From contig JACKOP010000003.1 of assembly GCA_024234165.1 (NCBI GenBank), forward strand, positions 725,742 to 789,741: a DNA stretch of 64,000 bases, given 5' to 3'. Of the stretch, positions 1 to 9,350 are shown one piece after another (position 1 is the stretch's first letter; each line of letters starts with the position of its first letter). This DNA is from Pseudomonadales bacterium. Its GTDB lineage: Bacteria > Pseudomonadota > Gammaproteobacteria > Pseudomonadales > UBA5518. The notes beneath the pieces were generated by a model that saw only the letters and a list, made by a program, of their open reading frames with translations, had not been told where the DNA came from and did no database searches. A program made the position numbers and the translations under genes.

Positions 1-457
1 GCCGGGTGGCAAGCGCAGCCCATTCGGGAATTTCGAACACCACCTGCCACCGACCGTCGCTCCATTCGGCACTGACGCGCGTGCCATCAGGTGGCGCCGA
101 ACGCTGCACGGTGCCCAGCCCTTCGGCGCGGATCCGCCACGGCTGTTCGCGATCGGCCTTCCACAGGAAACCCTCGACGGCCTGCTCCGGTGCCCCCATC
201 GTGATCCACGGTGCATCGTCCGCGAGCGGGGCAAGTACCGCGCAGGCGTCGGGAAAACGGTCGGTCTCGTTGGCGGTGTGGCGCACCGGCGCTGCACAGG
301 CCCACGACAGCGTGATCCGCCAGCCGTTGCCGGTCGCCACCGCCTCGAGCGAGGCCTTGGGTGTCAGGGCTGCGGTGCGATCGGCGAACGCGGCCGGGAC
401 GTAGCCGCCGGGCTGCATCGCGGTGGGCGCTGCGCTCAACTCGATGGTCGTGTTCAT
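1..457 (-). CDS. Type II molybdoenzyme haem b (gamma) subunit, 3' end off the window
   Basis: The reading frame opens with ATG at 457 and stays open to base 1, giving 152 codons of an incomplete gene. The product resembles the gamma subunit of ethylbenzene and dimethylsulfide dehydrogenases (EbdC/DdhC family), a monohaem b protein that passes electrons from the Fe-S subunit to a periplasmic acceptor. The most telling stretch is FPDACAVLAPLADDAPWITM followed by GAPEQ and, a little later, FLWKAD; in this family a Met in this region is a haem ligand and the second ligand, a Lys, lies further on and would be outside the window. There is no obvious signal peptide, as expected for a subunit carried out with the Tat-tagged alpha subunit. 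It starts 20 bases after the beta subunit stop, so it is the third gene of the operon. A chaperone (delta) gene may follow outside. Confidence 0.8.
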   Translation of the reverse strand, partial: MNTTIELSAAPTAMQPGGYVPAAFADRTAALTPKASLEAVATGNGWRITLSWACAAPVRHTANETDRFPDACAVLAPLADDAPWITMGAPEQAVEGFLWKADREQPWRIRAEGLGTVQRSAPPDGTRVSAEWSDGRWQVVFEIPEWAALATR

Positions 458-477
458 GTGGATGCTCCCAGCGCGGT

Positions 478-1515
478 TCAGCTCAGCACTTCGCGCTGGT
501 GCGCGTCGAGCTTGAAGTTGTCGTTCCAGTTGTATGCGATCAGCAGGTCCATCAGCTCACTGTTGCCGCCGCGACGCGTCTTCTCGCGCTCGGCGAGCAG
601 GATATCGAGTGCAGGGCCAACCGCCTTGCCGAACAGCGACTCGAGGTAGGCGAGCGGGATGCGCGGTTCGTCGGTCGGGCGGCCGTCGGCATCGAGCTTC
701 GGCGGGCTCATCGGCGGCACGTAGAACACGTTGGGGCCGAGCCCGTATTCGGGGTGCAGCGGAATCGCGACCTTCCACTTGTCCACCAGCTTGTGGATCG
801 GGCCATCCGGATCGTCGCGATAGCCGACGAAGCGCAGCCGTCCCGGGCACTGGCGGGCGCAGGCCGGTGCCACGCCTTCCTCGATGCGCGGCATGCAGAA
901 GATGCACTTGCTCGATACCTGGCGCACGTGGTCGTAGTAGACCTTCTTGTACGGACACGCTGCGACGCAGAACCGGTAGCCGTGGCAGCGATCCTGGTCG
1001 ACCAGCACGATGCCGTCCTGCTTGCGCTTGTGGATTGCCCCGCGCGGACAGGCATCGAGGCACGCCGGGTGCGTGCAGTGATTGCACAGGCGCGGCAGGT
1101 AGAAATAGTGGTTCTCGGCCGGATACTCGCCGGCGCCATGATCCTCGTCGAAGTTCGGTCCCCACTTGGCTTCCTCGCGCGGTCGCAGCCATTCCTTCAC
1201 CGGCGCACCGGTCGAGGCCAGCACATCCTTGTGGTTGAAGGTCCAGGCGCGTCCGTAGCCGGTGTCGATATTGGGAATCTCGCCGCGCTTGGTGTTGCCG
1301 TCGAGGTCGCGCCCCGCGGTTGCCGGGTCGTGGACATTTGCCGGGAAGCCTTTGCCCGGCATCGTCTCGACGTTGTTCCAGTACGCGTAGTCGGTGCCCT
1401 GGTCGGTGTTCCACATCTTCTTGCACGCAATGCTGCAGGTGTGGCAGCCGAGGCACTTGTTCAGGTCGAGGACCATCGCGATCTGACGGTCCGGAGTCGG
1501 GACATCGTATTTCAT
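478..1515 (-). CDS. Type II molybdoenzyme iron-sulfur (beta) subunit
   Basis: This 345-residue protein is the four-cluster ferredoxin-like beta subunit of a DMSO-reductase type II enzyme (EbdB, DdhB and NarH family). It relays electrons from the molybdenum subunit to the haem subunit. Four Cys groups are visible: CLGCHTCSIAC at residues 21-31, CNHCTHPACLDACP and CHGYRFCVAACPYKK in the middle, and CIFCMPR with a later CARQCP. In the third group a Tyr stands where a fourth Cys would be, the position of Trp in NarH, which points to a [3Fe-4S] cluster. The start ATG overlaps the alpha-subunit stop by four bases (ATGA), so translation is probably coupled. There is no signal sequence; export would be by hitch-hiking on the alpha subunit. 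Confidence 0.93.
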   Translation of the reverse strand: MKYDVPTPDRQIAMVLDLNKCLGCHTCSIACKKMWNTDQGTDYAYWNNVETMPGKGFPANVHDPATAGRDLDGNTKRGEIPNIDTGYGRAWTFNHKDVLASTGAPVKEWLRPREEAKWGPNFDEDHGAGEYPAENHYFYLPRLCNHCTHPACLDACPRGAIHKRKQDGIVLVDQDRCHGYRFCVAACPYKKVYYDHVRQVSSKCIFCMPRIEEGVAPACARQCPGRLRFVGYRDDPDGPIHKLVDKWKVAIPLHPEYGLGPNVFYVPPMSPPKLDADGRPTDEPRIPLAYLESLFGKAVGPALDILLAEREKTRRGGNSELMDLLIAYNWNDNFKLDAHQREVLS

Positions 1516-4478
1516 GCGGATTCACCATCGCTGTGAGGGGTTGCCACGGGCTTCACACCGGTGGGTTGTCCGGTCCACGGGCGGATGCCGATGCGCGTGT
1601 CCTGTACCGCGCTGCCCGGCTGGTAGCGGTTCATCAGATGTTCGATCTGGCCGTAGCCGCCCGCCATGTGCAACGGGTTGACCAGACCCGGAATCAACTG
1701 CTTGTAGGATTCGTGGTTCGGGAACTGGTGCGGCTCCCACGCGTGGTAGTAGTAGGCCACCCCGGGGCGTACCGTGGTCGAGTGTTTCACCCGCATGCGG
1801 ATCGAACCGTAGTCGTTGTAGAGCTCGGCGTAGTCGTGGTCGGCGATCCCCAGATTGCCGGCCTCGGTCGGGTTCAGATACACCACGGGCTCGCCGCGCT
1901 GCAGACGCAGCATCATCGGGGTATCGCGCCAGCTCGAGTGGATCGACCAGCGCGCATGGCAGCTCACGAACATGAACGGGTAGTCGCCACCCGCCTTGGG
2001 GCTGTTCTTGTGCGTCGGGAACTGCTCGCGCAACTCGATGAACCACGGATGGTCGATGAACGCGGTGAGCCGCCCGGACCAGGTCGGCCACGGTTCCTTG
2101 TGCTCCGTGAAGCGCGTCAGTGTGTTCAGCACTCCGGTGCCATCCCAGTCGGGGTTGTGCAGCACGCTCTGCTGCAGGCTGGCGCCGGTGGCGGTGTAGC
2201 GTGCGTAGCCGTCGCGCTTGAGTTGCTCGAGCGTGACGCCTTCGGTGGCGCTGCTGCGCAGGATTTCGGTGACCAGCTTCTCCGCGTCCTTCTGTCCGAG
2301 GTCGCCGTGGTTGCTGTAGCGCTGGTGCAGCGTCTTCCAGTCGCTGCTGCCGCGTCCGCAGCCGTCGAACACCGGCAGGTCCATCGTCTTCGCCTGGCGT
2401 TCGATCTCGCGCGACAGCAACCAGTAGATCTCGAACTCGTCCTTCGACTCCGCGAGCGGCTGCACCGCGACGCCGCAGTAGTGCACGTACGGGATGTACG
2501 CCATCGTGTACTTGATGCCGGGCTTCTCGTACCAGCCGGCTGCAGGCAGGATGTAGTCGGCCTGCGTGCCGGTGTACGAGAACTTCGGATTGATGTCGAC
2601 GATCAGCTCCATCTCGTCCCAGATGAAGGCCTTCAGGTACTGCGGCAGGTTGTTGCGCCGCAGCAGGTTGGCGCCGCCGCTGAAGAACACTTTCGGAGGC
2701 GCTTTCACGGGCACGCCCGGTCCCCAGCCCTTTTCGTTCGATTCCTGGTGGTAGGCCGCGAGCGGGCGGGGCGACATACCCTCCTGTTCGCGGTTCAGTG
2801 CGTCCAGGTAGCCTTCGGCAGAGAAGTTCACGTTGACCACGTCGGTCGTGCACAGGCGGTTCTTCGTGTAGAAGAGTTCGCCGTCGCGTTCCACCTCGTT
2901 CTGCGTCTTGCGCTTCATCGCCAGATCGAGGACCGACTGGAACAGCATCGCCGGCTCGATGGTGCCGAGCAGTGCACCCAGGCGTCCCGTGATTCCGGCG
3001 CGCTCCATCTGCATCGCGTTCGAAAAACCGTCCAGTCCCACCCAGCCGCATGACTGGTAGCCGGTGCCCTTGCGGCCGATCGCTCCCTTCAGCGCGAGGC
3101 AGAGGATCTTCGCGCGGTTCATCAGGTCCGAGTGCATGTAGCGGTTCGCACCCCACGACGACAGCACCATCGGCCGCTCGGCGCGCGCCCAGCCATCGGC
3201 GAAGCGGCGGATCTGTTCGACGTGCAGGCCGGTCACGCTGGCCGTGTGCTCGAAGGTCCACGGGGCCAGATGCTCCTTCAGCATCGCGCCGACCGGCACC
3301 ACGGCGACCTCGGTTCCGTCCTTCAGTCGCAGCGTCCACTGTCCGTCGATCGGCGGTTCGAAATCGAGCACCAGCGAGCGTACCGGATGGCCGCCGCAGC
3401 CGGGCGCGGGCACCGGTTCGTTCTTCTGCGGATGCCACAGGTAGAGCTGGGTTTCGGAGCCGCTGTCGCTCAGGTCTTCGGCACGCAGGAAGCGCCCGTT
3501 GTCGAGGCGCACCAGCAGCGGCAGGTCGGTCTGCTCGCGGATGAACGGCAGGTCGATCGCGCCGACGTCGAGCAGGTGTCGTGCCACGGCGAGGCCCAGT
3601 GCGGCGTCGGTACCCACCGCGATCGGCAGCCATTGGTCGGCGTGCACTGCGGTTGCCGAGTACACCGGATCGATCACGACCAGCTCGCTTCCCTTGTAGC
3701 GCGCTTCGTACAGGAAGTGCGCATCGGGGATCTGTGTCACCGACGGGTTCATCATCCAGACGACGATGAAGTCCGACAGGAACCACTCATCGGAGGAGCC
3801 GCCGACGTGGGCGACACCCAGCGCCATCGTGGCGCCTATGTTCAGGTCGCCGATCTCTGCCCAGTTGTCTGCGAACAGGCCGGCAGCCATGTACTGGAAC
3901 TTGAAACGACCGGCGGTGGTCGGTCCGAAATCGAAGTTCGGTCCCAGATCCTGATAAAGCGTCTCGGTGCCCCAGCGGCTGGCAGCGCTGATGCACTTTT
4001 CGGCGATTTCGCTCATCGCCTGGTCCCAGCCGATGCGCTCCCATTTGCCCGAGCCGCGTGGTCCGACGCGCTTCAGCGGCACGCTGGTGCGCGACGGTCC
4101 GTACATCACTTCCGTGTAGCACGCGCCCTTCTGGCAGCCCCGGGGGTTGAAATCGGGGACGCCGGGTTCGGATTGCCCGTAGGTGGCGGTCTGCTCCTCG
4201 CGCACGACCACGCCGTCCTTCACATAGAGGTCCCACGCACACGCCGAGCGACAGTTGGCCCAGCCGTGTGTTCCCTTGGTGATCGTGTCCCAGGTCCAGC
4301 GCTGACGGTAGAGGTCTTCCCAGGTGCCTAGCGGCGGTGTGGTGCGCGGCCCCACCCGGGTGGCTTCATCCGCAGAAACGAAGCGGAAATGGAACAGGGG
4401 CAAGCCCACCGCGCCGATCGCGGCGCCGGCTGCGGCAAACTTCAGGAACTGGCGCCTGCTCGTCGATACCTCGCTCAT
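1512..4478 (-). CDS. Type II DMSO-reductase family molybdopterin (alpha) subunit, Tat-exported
   Basis: A 988-residue catalytic subunit carrying a bis-MGD molybdenum cofactor. The N-terminus has a Tat motif (SRRQFLKF, residues 7-14) followed by a hydrophobic stretch, so the complex works in the periplasm. A His/Cys set for the FS0 cluster is seen at His71, Cys76, Cys80 and Cys115. Length and partner subunits place it with ethylbenzene dehydrogenase, steroid C25 dehydrogenase, p-cymene and dimethylsulfide dehydrogenases rather than with the longer membrane-anchored NarG. Members mostly hydroxylate an unactivated or benzylic carbon with water, independent of O2. The substrate cannot be read from the sequence. 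A Shine-Dalgarno-like AGGGAGAAG precedes the ATG. The gene is divergent from two TonB receptors, which suggests uptake of a hydrophobic substrate. Confidence 0.92.
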   Translation of the reverse strand: MSEVSTSRRQFLKFAAAGAAIGAVGLPLFHFRFVSADEATRVGPRTTPPLGTWEDLYRQRWTWDTITKGTHGWANCRSACAWDLYVKDGVVVREEQTATYGQSEPGVPDFNPRGCQKGACYTEVMYGPSRTSVPLKRVGPRGSGKWERIGWDQAMSEIAEKCISAASRWGTETLYQDLGPNFDFGPTTAGRFKFQYMAAGLFADNWAEIGDLNIGATMALGVAHVGGSSDEWFLSDFIVVWMMNPSVTQIPDAHFLYEARYKGSELVVIDPVYSATAVHADQWLPIAVGTDAALGLAVARHLLDVGAIDLPFIREQTDLPLLVRLDNGRFLRAEDLSDSGSETQLYLWHPQKNEPVPAPGCGGHPVRSLVLDFEPPIDGQWTLRLKDGTEVAVVPVGAMLKEHLAPWTFEHTASVTGLHVEQIRRFADGWARAERPMVLSSWGANRYMHSDLMNRAKILCLALKGAIGRKGTGYQSCGWVGLDGFSNAMQMERAGITGRLGALLGTIEPAMLFQSVLDLAMKRKTQNEVERDGELFYTKNRLCTTDVVNVNFSAEGYLDALNREQEGMSPRPLAAYHQESNEKGWGPGVPVKAPPKVFFSGGANLLRRNNLPQYLKAFIWDEMELIVDINPKFSYTGTQADYILPAAGWYEKPGIKYTMAYIPYVHYCGVAVQPLAESKDEFEIYWLLSREIERQAKTMDLPVFDGCGRGSSDWKTLHQRYSNHGDLGQKDAEKLVTEILRSSATEGVTLEQLKRDGYARYTATGASLQQSVLHNPDWDGTGVLNTLTRFTEHKEPWPTWSGRLTAFIDHPWFIELREQFPTHKNSPKAGGDYPFMFVSCHARWSIHSSWRDTPMMLRLQRGEPVVYLNPTEAGNLGIADHDYAELYNDYGSIRMRVKHSTTVRPGVAYYYHAWEPHQFPNHESYKQLIPGLVNPLHMAGGYGQIEHLMNRYQPGSAVQDTRIGIRPWTGQPTGVKPVATPHSDGESA

Positions 4479-4562
4479 GTTCTTCTCCCTACTCTTTGAT
4501 GCCGGGACCGGACTCGACTGATACGACAGGATGATAGGCAGGAAGCCTGATCAGAACCTTGA

Positions 4563-4574
4563 GTTTGAACAAAC
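4563..4574. promoter_or_regulatory. Perfect 12-bp palindrome upstream of the molybdoenzyme operon
   Basis: GTTTGAACAAAC is a perfect inverted repeat (GTTTG-AA-CAAAC) about 85 bases upstream of the alpha-subunit ATG. Its size and symmetry suit a repressor site, for example for the TetR-family protein encoded at 9351. That pairing is inference; only the symmetry is seen. Confidence 0.4.
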
Positions 4575-4761
4575 AATCGGGCGTCAGCCTCGTGCGACTC
4601 GCGCGGCATGATGGGGTCGCACCGTCTGGCATGAAACCCCCGGGTTCCCCGATCCGGGCAGGTGCGCGCATCGCCTGCGCGTCAGCGGCGGACCACCCGC
4701 ACACAACGCGGGCAGGGGCGGTGCAGTCAGGTGCACTCGGGCAGCGTGTACTCATGCCGTG

Positions 4762-4790
4762 TTGACAGCGCCCGGATTCGGCTATACCGT
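4762..4790 (+). promoter_or_regulatory. Candidate sigma-70 promoter for the TonB receptor operon
   Basis: TTGACA at 4762-4767 is a consensus -35 box. A weaker -10 (TACCGT, 4785-4790) follows at 17 bases; TATACC at 4783 would give a 15-base spacer. The predicted start falls near 4797, about 85 bases before the receptor ATG. Confidence 0.45.
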
Positions 4791-4798
4791 AACAAACA

Positions 4799-4814
4799 TA
4801 CCTGCACGCAGGTA
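4799..4814. promoter_or_regulatory. Perfect 16-bp palindrome at the predicted start site (candidate operator)
   Basis: TACCTGC-AC-GCAGGTA is a perfect inverted repeat with 7-base arms. It lies directly downstream of the candidate -10 box, where a bound dimer would block initiation. A TetR-family regulator lies downstream of the receptors (9351) and is the obvious candidate binder, but this is not shown by the sequence. Confidence 0.5.
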
Positions 4815-4882
4815 GATAGAAGCAGTCCAATGCTCGCCCATCTCGGCGACAAAAATGATTCGAATCTGAATGGGGAGTTACC

Positions 4883-7054
4883 ATGCGCCGAGTCGTTGCT
4901 CGTTCTTTTGTATATCGTCATCTGCCACTCTCGCTGCTCGCGGCCGTGATGGCAGTACCCGCTGGTGCGCAGCCCGCGCTGGAGGAAATCATCGTTACCG
5001 CGCAAAAGCGTGAGGAGTCCCTGCAGGACACGCCGATCTCGCTGGCGGCCTTCAACAGTGGGGAGCTCGAGGCCAAGGGCATTTATACGATTGCCGACCT
5101 GCGAGCGAACGTGCCCAACCTGCAGCTCACGCCGCATCCGTCGAACACCACTGCCTTGCGTGTATTCATGCGCGGCGTGGGCAACAACGACGCGCAGTTG
5201 TCGCAGGACCCGAGCGTCGCGGTGTACCTCGACGGTGTCTATGTGGCGCGCAGCCAGGGACTGACCATGGAGGTCGCCGATATCGAGCGGGTGGAAGTCC
5301 TGCGCGGTCCGCAGGGCTCGCTCTACGGGCGCAACGCAACCGGCGGTGCGATCAACTTCATCACCCGGGCTCCCGCGCTGGGCCAGTTCGAATTCAGCCA
5401 GTCGCTGACCGGCGGCAACTACAACCTGCTGCGCAGCCGCATCATGGTCGGCGTGCCGCTCGGCGAGAAGGCCGCCGTGCAACTGGCTTACCTGAACGCC
5501 GGCAAGCACGGTTTCGTGAAGAACGAAGGCACCGGCAAGAGGCGTTTCGGCGAGCAGGATCGCGATGCGTGGCAACTGTCCGCGCTGTGGGAGCCCACCG
5601 ACGCGCTGCAGGCGCGCTACAGCTACGACCGTTCGCAGATCGACGATACTTCCTCGTTCGTTGCTGCGGTGCCGTTGTATCCGGCCCAGGCCAAGCGTCC
5701 GCGCCACGGTTCACCCTACGTGCAGGATCTGCGTCCGAACGACATCACGGCGCAGGGGCATACACTGACGCTGGAGTGGGCGATCAGCGACGCGCTGACG
5801 CTGAAATCGATCAGCGGTTACCGCAAGCTCGACAATGAAAACTTCCAGAATTACCTGACGGGTGCCAACCCGGCCATACCGACGATGGCGCTCAGCCTGA
5901 GTACCACCAAGTACAGCCAGGATCAGAAGAGCCAGGAATTCCAGTTGATCGGCGATGCCTTTGACGATCGTCTCGAATACGTTGCCGGCATCTACTGGTT
6001 CGACGAAAAGGCCGATGGTCGCGGGCGCAGTGCAACGCCGCCACGGCGTACCGTTGCAAGTACCACCTATCGCATCGAAAACACGGCGTACGCCGTCTAC
6101 GCGCAAGGCACTTACACCCCGACGGTGCTGGACGATCGCCTGCACTTCACACTCGGCGGGCGCTGGTCGAAGGACGAACGCCACTCACGTGTGCTCGAGC
6201 TGACCAGTACGGCCGGCGGTCCGGGTGTGATCACGCGGCAGGGCGACGGCAACAAGGACTTCAACGACTTCAGTCCAACCGCAGTGCTCGCCTACGACCT
6301 GCTCGAGAACACCAACGTCTACGCGAAAGTGGTGAAGGGCTACAAGACTGGCGGCTTCAACGAGCGTGCCAGTTCGAGCGCCCGCTTCGCCGAGGGCTTC
6401 GATCCGGAGACCTTGCTCTCCTACGAACTGGGGATCAAGTCCGAACTCTGGGAGCGGCGCCTGCGCGTCAACGCGGCGGTTTTCCGCGCCGATTACAAGG
6501 ACATCCAGATCAATGTACAGTCGGACCCGGGGAACACCCGCATCACCGACGTGCTGAACGCGGGCAAGGCAGTGATCGACGGTGTCGAGCTTGACGTCAC
6601 TGCGCTGCTGACCGAAGGCCTGAGCGTCTCGCTGAACTACGGTTATCTGAACGCCAGATACAAGGAAATCAAGAACGGCGCGGGTGTCGATGTCGTCTCC
6701 CAGTTCGAGTTCGTGAACGCACCGCAACACAACTACAACATTTCGGCGGAATACGAATTCCCGCCGACGCCGATCGGTGTGGTCAATGCGCGCCTGGACT
6801 ACTCGTGGCAGGACAGGAAATTCTCCGGCTCATCGGTGGTGCCGACCCGCTACATCATCGATGACTACGGACTGCTGAACGCGCGTGTGGGGCTGAGCGA
6901 GATTCCGGTGGGAGTGGGTGAGCTGCGCGTTGCGATCTGGGGACGCAACCTGGAGAACAAGGACTACTACCTCGACCACTTCAACGCCGGCATGCCGACG
7001 GCGATCTTCGGCGATCCGCGCAGCTACGGAATCGACGTCGTTTACGAGTATTGA
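4883..7054 (+). CDS. TonB-dependent outer-membrane receptor 1
   Basis: A 723-residue TonB-dependent receptor. It has a signal peptide ending near AGAQ (residue 30) and a short TonB-box-like segment (EEIIVTAQKR). A plug domain with the usual LRGPQGSLYGRNATGGAINF signature follows, then a long beta-barrel that ends in an aromatic strand (VVYEY). This form of plug (LQDTPIS... LANVPNLQ-like) is common in sphingomonad and gammaproteobacterial receptors for hydrophobic or aromatic compounds; the ligand is unknown. The start is supported by GGGGAG six bases upstream. It is the first gene rightward from the divergent promoter region, and a close paralogue follows after 22 bases. Joint work with the molybdoenzyme is inferred from position only. 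Confidence 0.93.
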   Translation: MRRVVARSFVYRHLPLSLLAAVMAVPAGAQPALEEIIVTAQKREESLQDTPISLAAFNSGELEAKGIYTIADLRANVPNLQLTPHPSNTTALRVFMRGVGNNDAQLSQDPSVAVYLDGVYVARSQGLTMEVADIERVEVLRGPQGSLYGRNATGGAINFITRAPALGQFEFSQSLTGGNYNLLRSRIMVGVPLGEKAAVQLAYLNAGKHGFVKNEGTGKRRFGEQDRDAWQLSALWEPTDALQARYSYDRSQIDDTSSFVAAVPLYPAQAKRPRHGSPYVQDLRPNDITAQGHTLTLEWAISDALTLKSISGYRKLDNENFQNYLTGANPAIPTMALSLSTTKYSQDQKSQEFQLIGDAFDDRLEYVAGIYWFDEKADGRGRSATPPRRTVASTTYRIENTAYAVYAQGTYTPTVLDDRLHFTLGGRWSKDERHSRVLELTSTAGGPGVITRQGDGNKDFNDFSPTAVLAYDLLENTNVYAKVVKGYKTGGFNERASSSARFAEGFDPETLLSYELGIKSELWERRLRVNAAVFRADYKDIQINVQSDPGNTRITDVLNAGKAVIDGVELDVTALLTEGLSVSLNYGYLNARYKEIKNGAGVDVVSQFEFVNAPQHNYNISAEYEFPPTPIGVVNARLDYSWQDRKFSGSSVVPTRYIIDDYGLLNARVGLSEIPVGVGELRVAIWGRNLENKDYYLDHFNAGMPTAIFGDPRSYGIDVVYEY

Positions 7055-7076
7055 AAAAATCCAACCTGGAGACACG

Positions 7077-9275
7077 ATGATGATAAAGAGTACCCGTTTC
7101 CCACGCGGATTCGACCGTTGTGCGCTTGCCATGGCACTGGCCGCGGTCGCAGCCACCACGCATGCCCAGCCGGGCGCCGAGAAGAAACTCGAACTGGACG
7201 AGGTCGTCGTGACCGCCGAGCGACGCGAACAGTCGCTGCAGGACACGCCGGTCTCGATCGTCGCGCTCGGAGCGGCGGATCTCGAAAGCAAGGGCATCCG
7301 CGATATCGTCGAACTTCGTACCTCGGTACCGAACTTCCAGCTCGCACCGCATCCCACGTCGTCGAGCACCGTGCGGTTGTTCATGCGCGGTGTGGGTAAC
7401 AACGACGATCAGATCACCCAGGATCCGAGCGTCGCCATTTACCTTGACGGAGCCTATATCGCGCGCAGTCAGGGTCTGGCGATGGAAGTTGCCGATCTCG
7501 AGCGGGTCGAGGTGCTGCGCGGTCCGCAGGGCGCCCTGTATGGCCGCAACGCCACGGGCGGTGCCATCAACTTCATCACCCGCAAGCCCGATCTCGACGA
7601 GTGGGGCTTCAGCCAGGGTGTGAGCATCGGCAATCGCAGCCTGGTGCGCACGCTGACGCGCGCAAACATCCCATTGATCGAAGGGCGGTTGGCGGCGGGC
7701 ATTGCGTATCTCTATTCGAAGCAGGATGGCTTCATCGACAACGCGGGCAGTGGCTCGGACCATTACGCCGACCGCGATCGTGACGGCCTGCGCCTCGATG
7801 TGCTCTGGGCCATCAGCGATGCCGTCGAGCTCCGTTATGCGTACGACCGCTCCACGATTGCCGACAGCCCCGCGTTCCTCGCCAAGGTCAACCCCCTGAC
7901 GGACAGGCCGAAGATCCCGCACCGCGGAAGCATCTACGACCAGTTGAAGGACAGCGATATCACGGCTGACGGGCACTCGCTCACGCTCACCTGGCAGCTC
8001 AGCGAGAAGGTCGAGCTGAAGTCGCTCACCACCTACCGCGAGCTGGAAAGCAACGTCCAGAACAACATGATGACGGACACCTACTCGCGTTTTCCGGGCA
8101 GACCCGTCATAGCGAGCCTGGGAGATCTCGACCAGGATCAGTTCTCGCAGGAGTTCCAGATCACCGGCGATGCGTTTGGCGGGCAGCTCGAGTACGTGGC
8201 GGGGCTCTATTACTTCAAGGAAAGCGGTGACAATACGGGCTTCACCCGCACCGGAAATTTCATCCCCGTTCCGATAACGGCCGGCGTAACCATCTCTACG
8301 GCGGACAACGAGGCAACGGCTGTGTTCGGCCAGGCGACGTATACCCCGAGTGCGCTCGGTGATCGCCTGCACCTCACACTCGGCGGGCGCTGGTCCGAAG
8401 ACAAGCGCGAAGCCACGCTGGTGATGGCAACGGCTGCTGCCGGCGTCATCACACCGACGGGTATGCCCGGTGACGGCAACAAGACGTATCGCAACGTCAG
8501 CCCCACCGCCGTGGTTGCGTATGACATCACCGATGACGTCAACGTCTACGCAAAGGTCGCGCGCGGGTACAAGAGCGGTGGATACAACACGCGTGCAAAC
8601 GGAATCCCTCGCTTCAACCAGGGCTTCAAGCCGGAGGAGCTGACCTCGGTGGAGCTTGGACTGAAGTCGCAGTTCCTGGACAATCGCATCCGCTTCAACC
8701 TCGCGGTGTTCGATGCGGACTACGAAGACATCCAGGTCAACACATCGTCCGTTGTGGGTAATCCGTCGATCACCGACGTGCTGAACGCCGGCAAGGCGAA
8801 GATCAAGGGCGTCGAGGCCGAGCTTACCGCGGTTCTGCTCGAGGGGCTGACGTTTCATGCCAACTACGGTTACCTGAAACCGGAGTACAAGGAGATCATC
8901 GGTGCCGATGGCGTGAACCGCGCAAACGTCTACACCCCGATCAACTCGCCGAAGAACGCCTGGTCGCTCGATCTGGAATACGTGTTCCCGTGGCAGTTGC
9001 CCGGTGAGCTCAGTGCCAACCTGAACTATTCGTGGCAGGACGAGATGCACACGTCGACCAGCAATCCGACCTTCCTGATCCCGGAGTATTCGTTGTTGAA
9101 CGCGCGGCTGACGCTTGCCGACGTGCAGGCCTTCGGTGGATCGTTCCGCGTTTCGCTGTGGGGCAAGAACCTGCGTGACAAGGAGTACTGGCTGAGCCTG
9201 GCGCGCGTGATCGATCCGTACGCCCTCTACGGCGAGCCGCGCAGCTACGGCGTGGATTTTACCTGGGAGCTGTGA
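7077..9275 (+). CDS. TonB-dependent outer-membrane receptor 2
   Basis: A second 732-residue TonB receptor, closely related to its left neighbour along its whole length, including the plug signature LRGPQGALYGRNATGGAINF and the segment after MRGVGNN. The start used is the first of two adjacent ATGs (7077), preceded by a GGAG sequence and followed by a signal peptide that ends near THAQ. A longer open frame exists upstream but lies inside receptor 1. The pair looks like a tandem duplication that has diverged. The proteins may handle related ligands or make a receptor pair with different specificity. The barrel ends in the usual aromatic terminus (FTWEL). Confidence 0.92.
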   Translation: MMIKSTRFPRGFDRCALAMALAAVAATTHAQPGAEKKLELDEVVVTAERREQSLQDTPVSIVALGAADLESKGIRDIVELRTSVPNFQLAPHPTSSSTVRLFMRGVGNNDDQITQDPSVAIYLDGAYIARSQGLAMEVADLERVEVLRGPQGALYGRNATGGAINFITRKPDLDEWGFSQGVSIGNRSLVRTLTRANIPLIEGRLAAGIAYLYSKQDGFIDNAGSGSDHYADRDRDGLRLDVLWAISDAVELRYAYDRSTIADSPAFLAKVNPLTDRPKIPHRGSIYDQLKDSDITADGHSLTLTWQLSEKVELKSLTTYRELESNVQNNMMTDTYSRFPGRPVIASLGDLDQDQFSQEFQITGDAFGGQLEYVAGLYYFKESGDNTGFTRTGNFIPVPITAGVTISTADNEATAVFGQATYTPSALGDRLHLTLGGRWSEDKREATLVMATAAAGVITPTGMPGDGNKTYRNVSPTAVVAYDITDDVNVYAKVARGYKSGGYNTRANGIPRFNQGFKPEELTSVELGLKSQFLDNRIRFNLAVFDADYEDIQVNTSSVVGNPSITDVLNAGKAKIKGVEAELTAVLLEGLTFHANYGYLKPEYKEIIGADGVNRANVYTPINSPKNAWSLDLEYVFPWQLPGELSANLNYSWQDEMHTSTSNPTFLIPEYSLLNARLTLADVQAFGGSFRVSLWGKNLRDKEYWLSLARVIDPYALYGEPRSYGVDFTWEL

Positions 9276-9291
9276 GTCGAGGGTTGCAGCG

Positions 9292-9315
9292 GCGCTTCCT
9301 CGAAAGGGGAGGCGT
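9292..9315 (+). other. GAAA-loop hairpin between receptor 2 and the TetR gene
   Basis: Imperfect arms GCGCTTCCTC and GGGGAGGCGT enclose a GAAA tetraloop; the mismatches are G-U compatible. No U-run follows, so it is not a typical intrinsic terminator. It may attenuate or protect the receptor mRNA end. Confidence 0.3.
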
Positions 9316-9350
9316 CGCGTCTGCCCGGATGGTGTCTGCAAGGAGTCGAG

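Noticed and set aside
4489..4884. A 131-codon minus-strand frame in the divergent promoter region
   Set aside because: It overlaps the TTGACA promoter and both palindromes and has no ribosome site or family.
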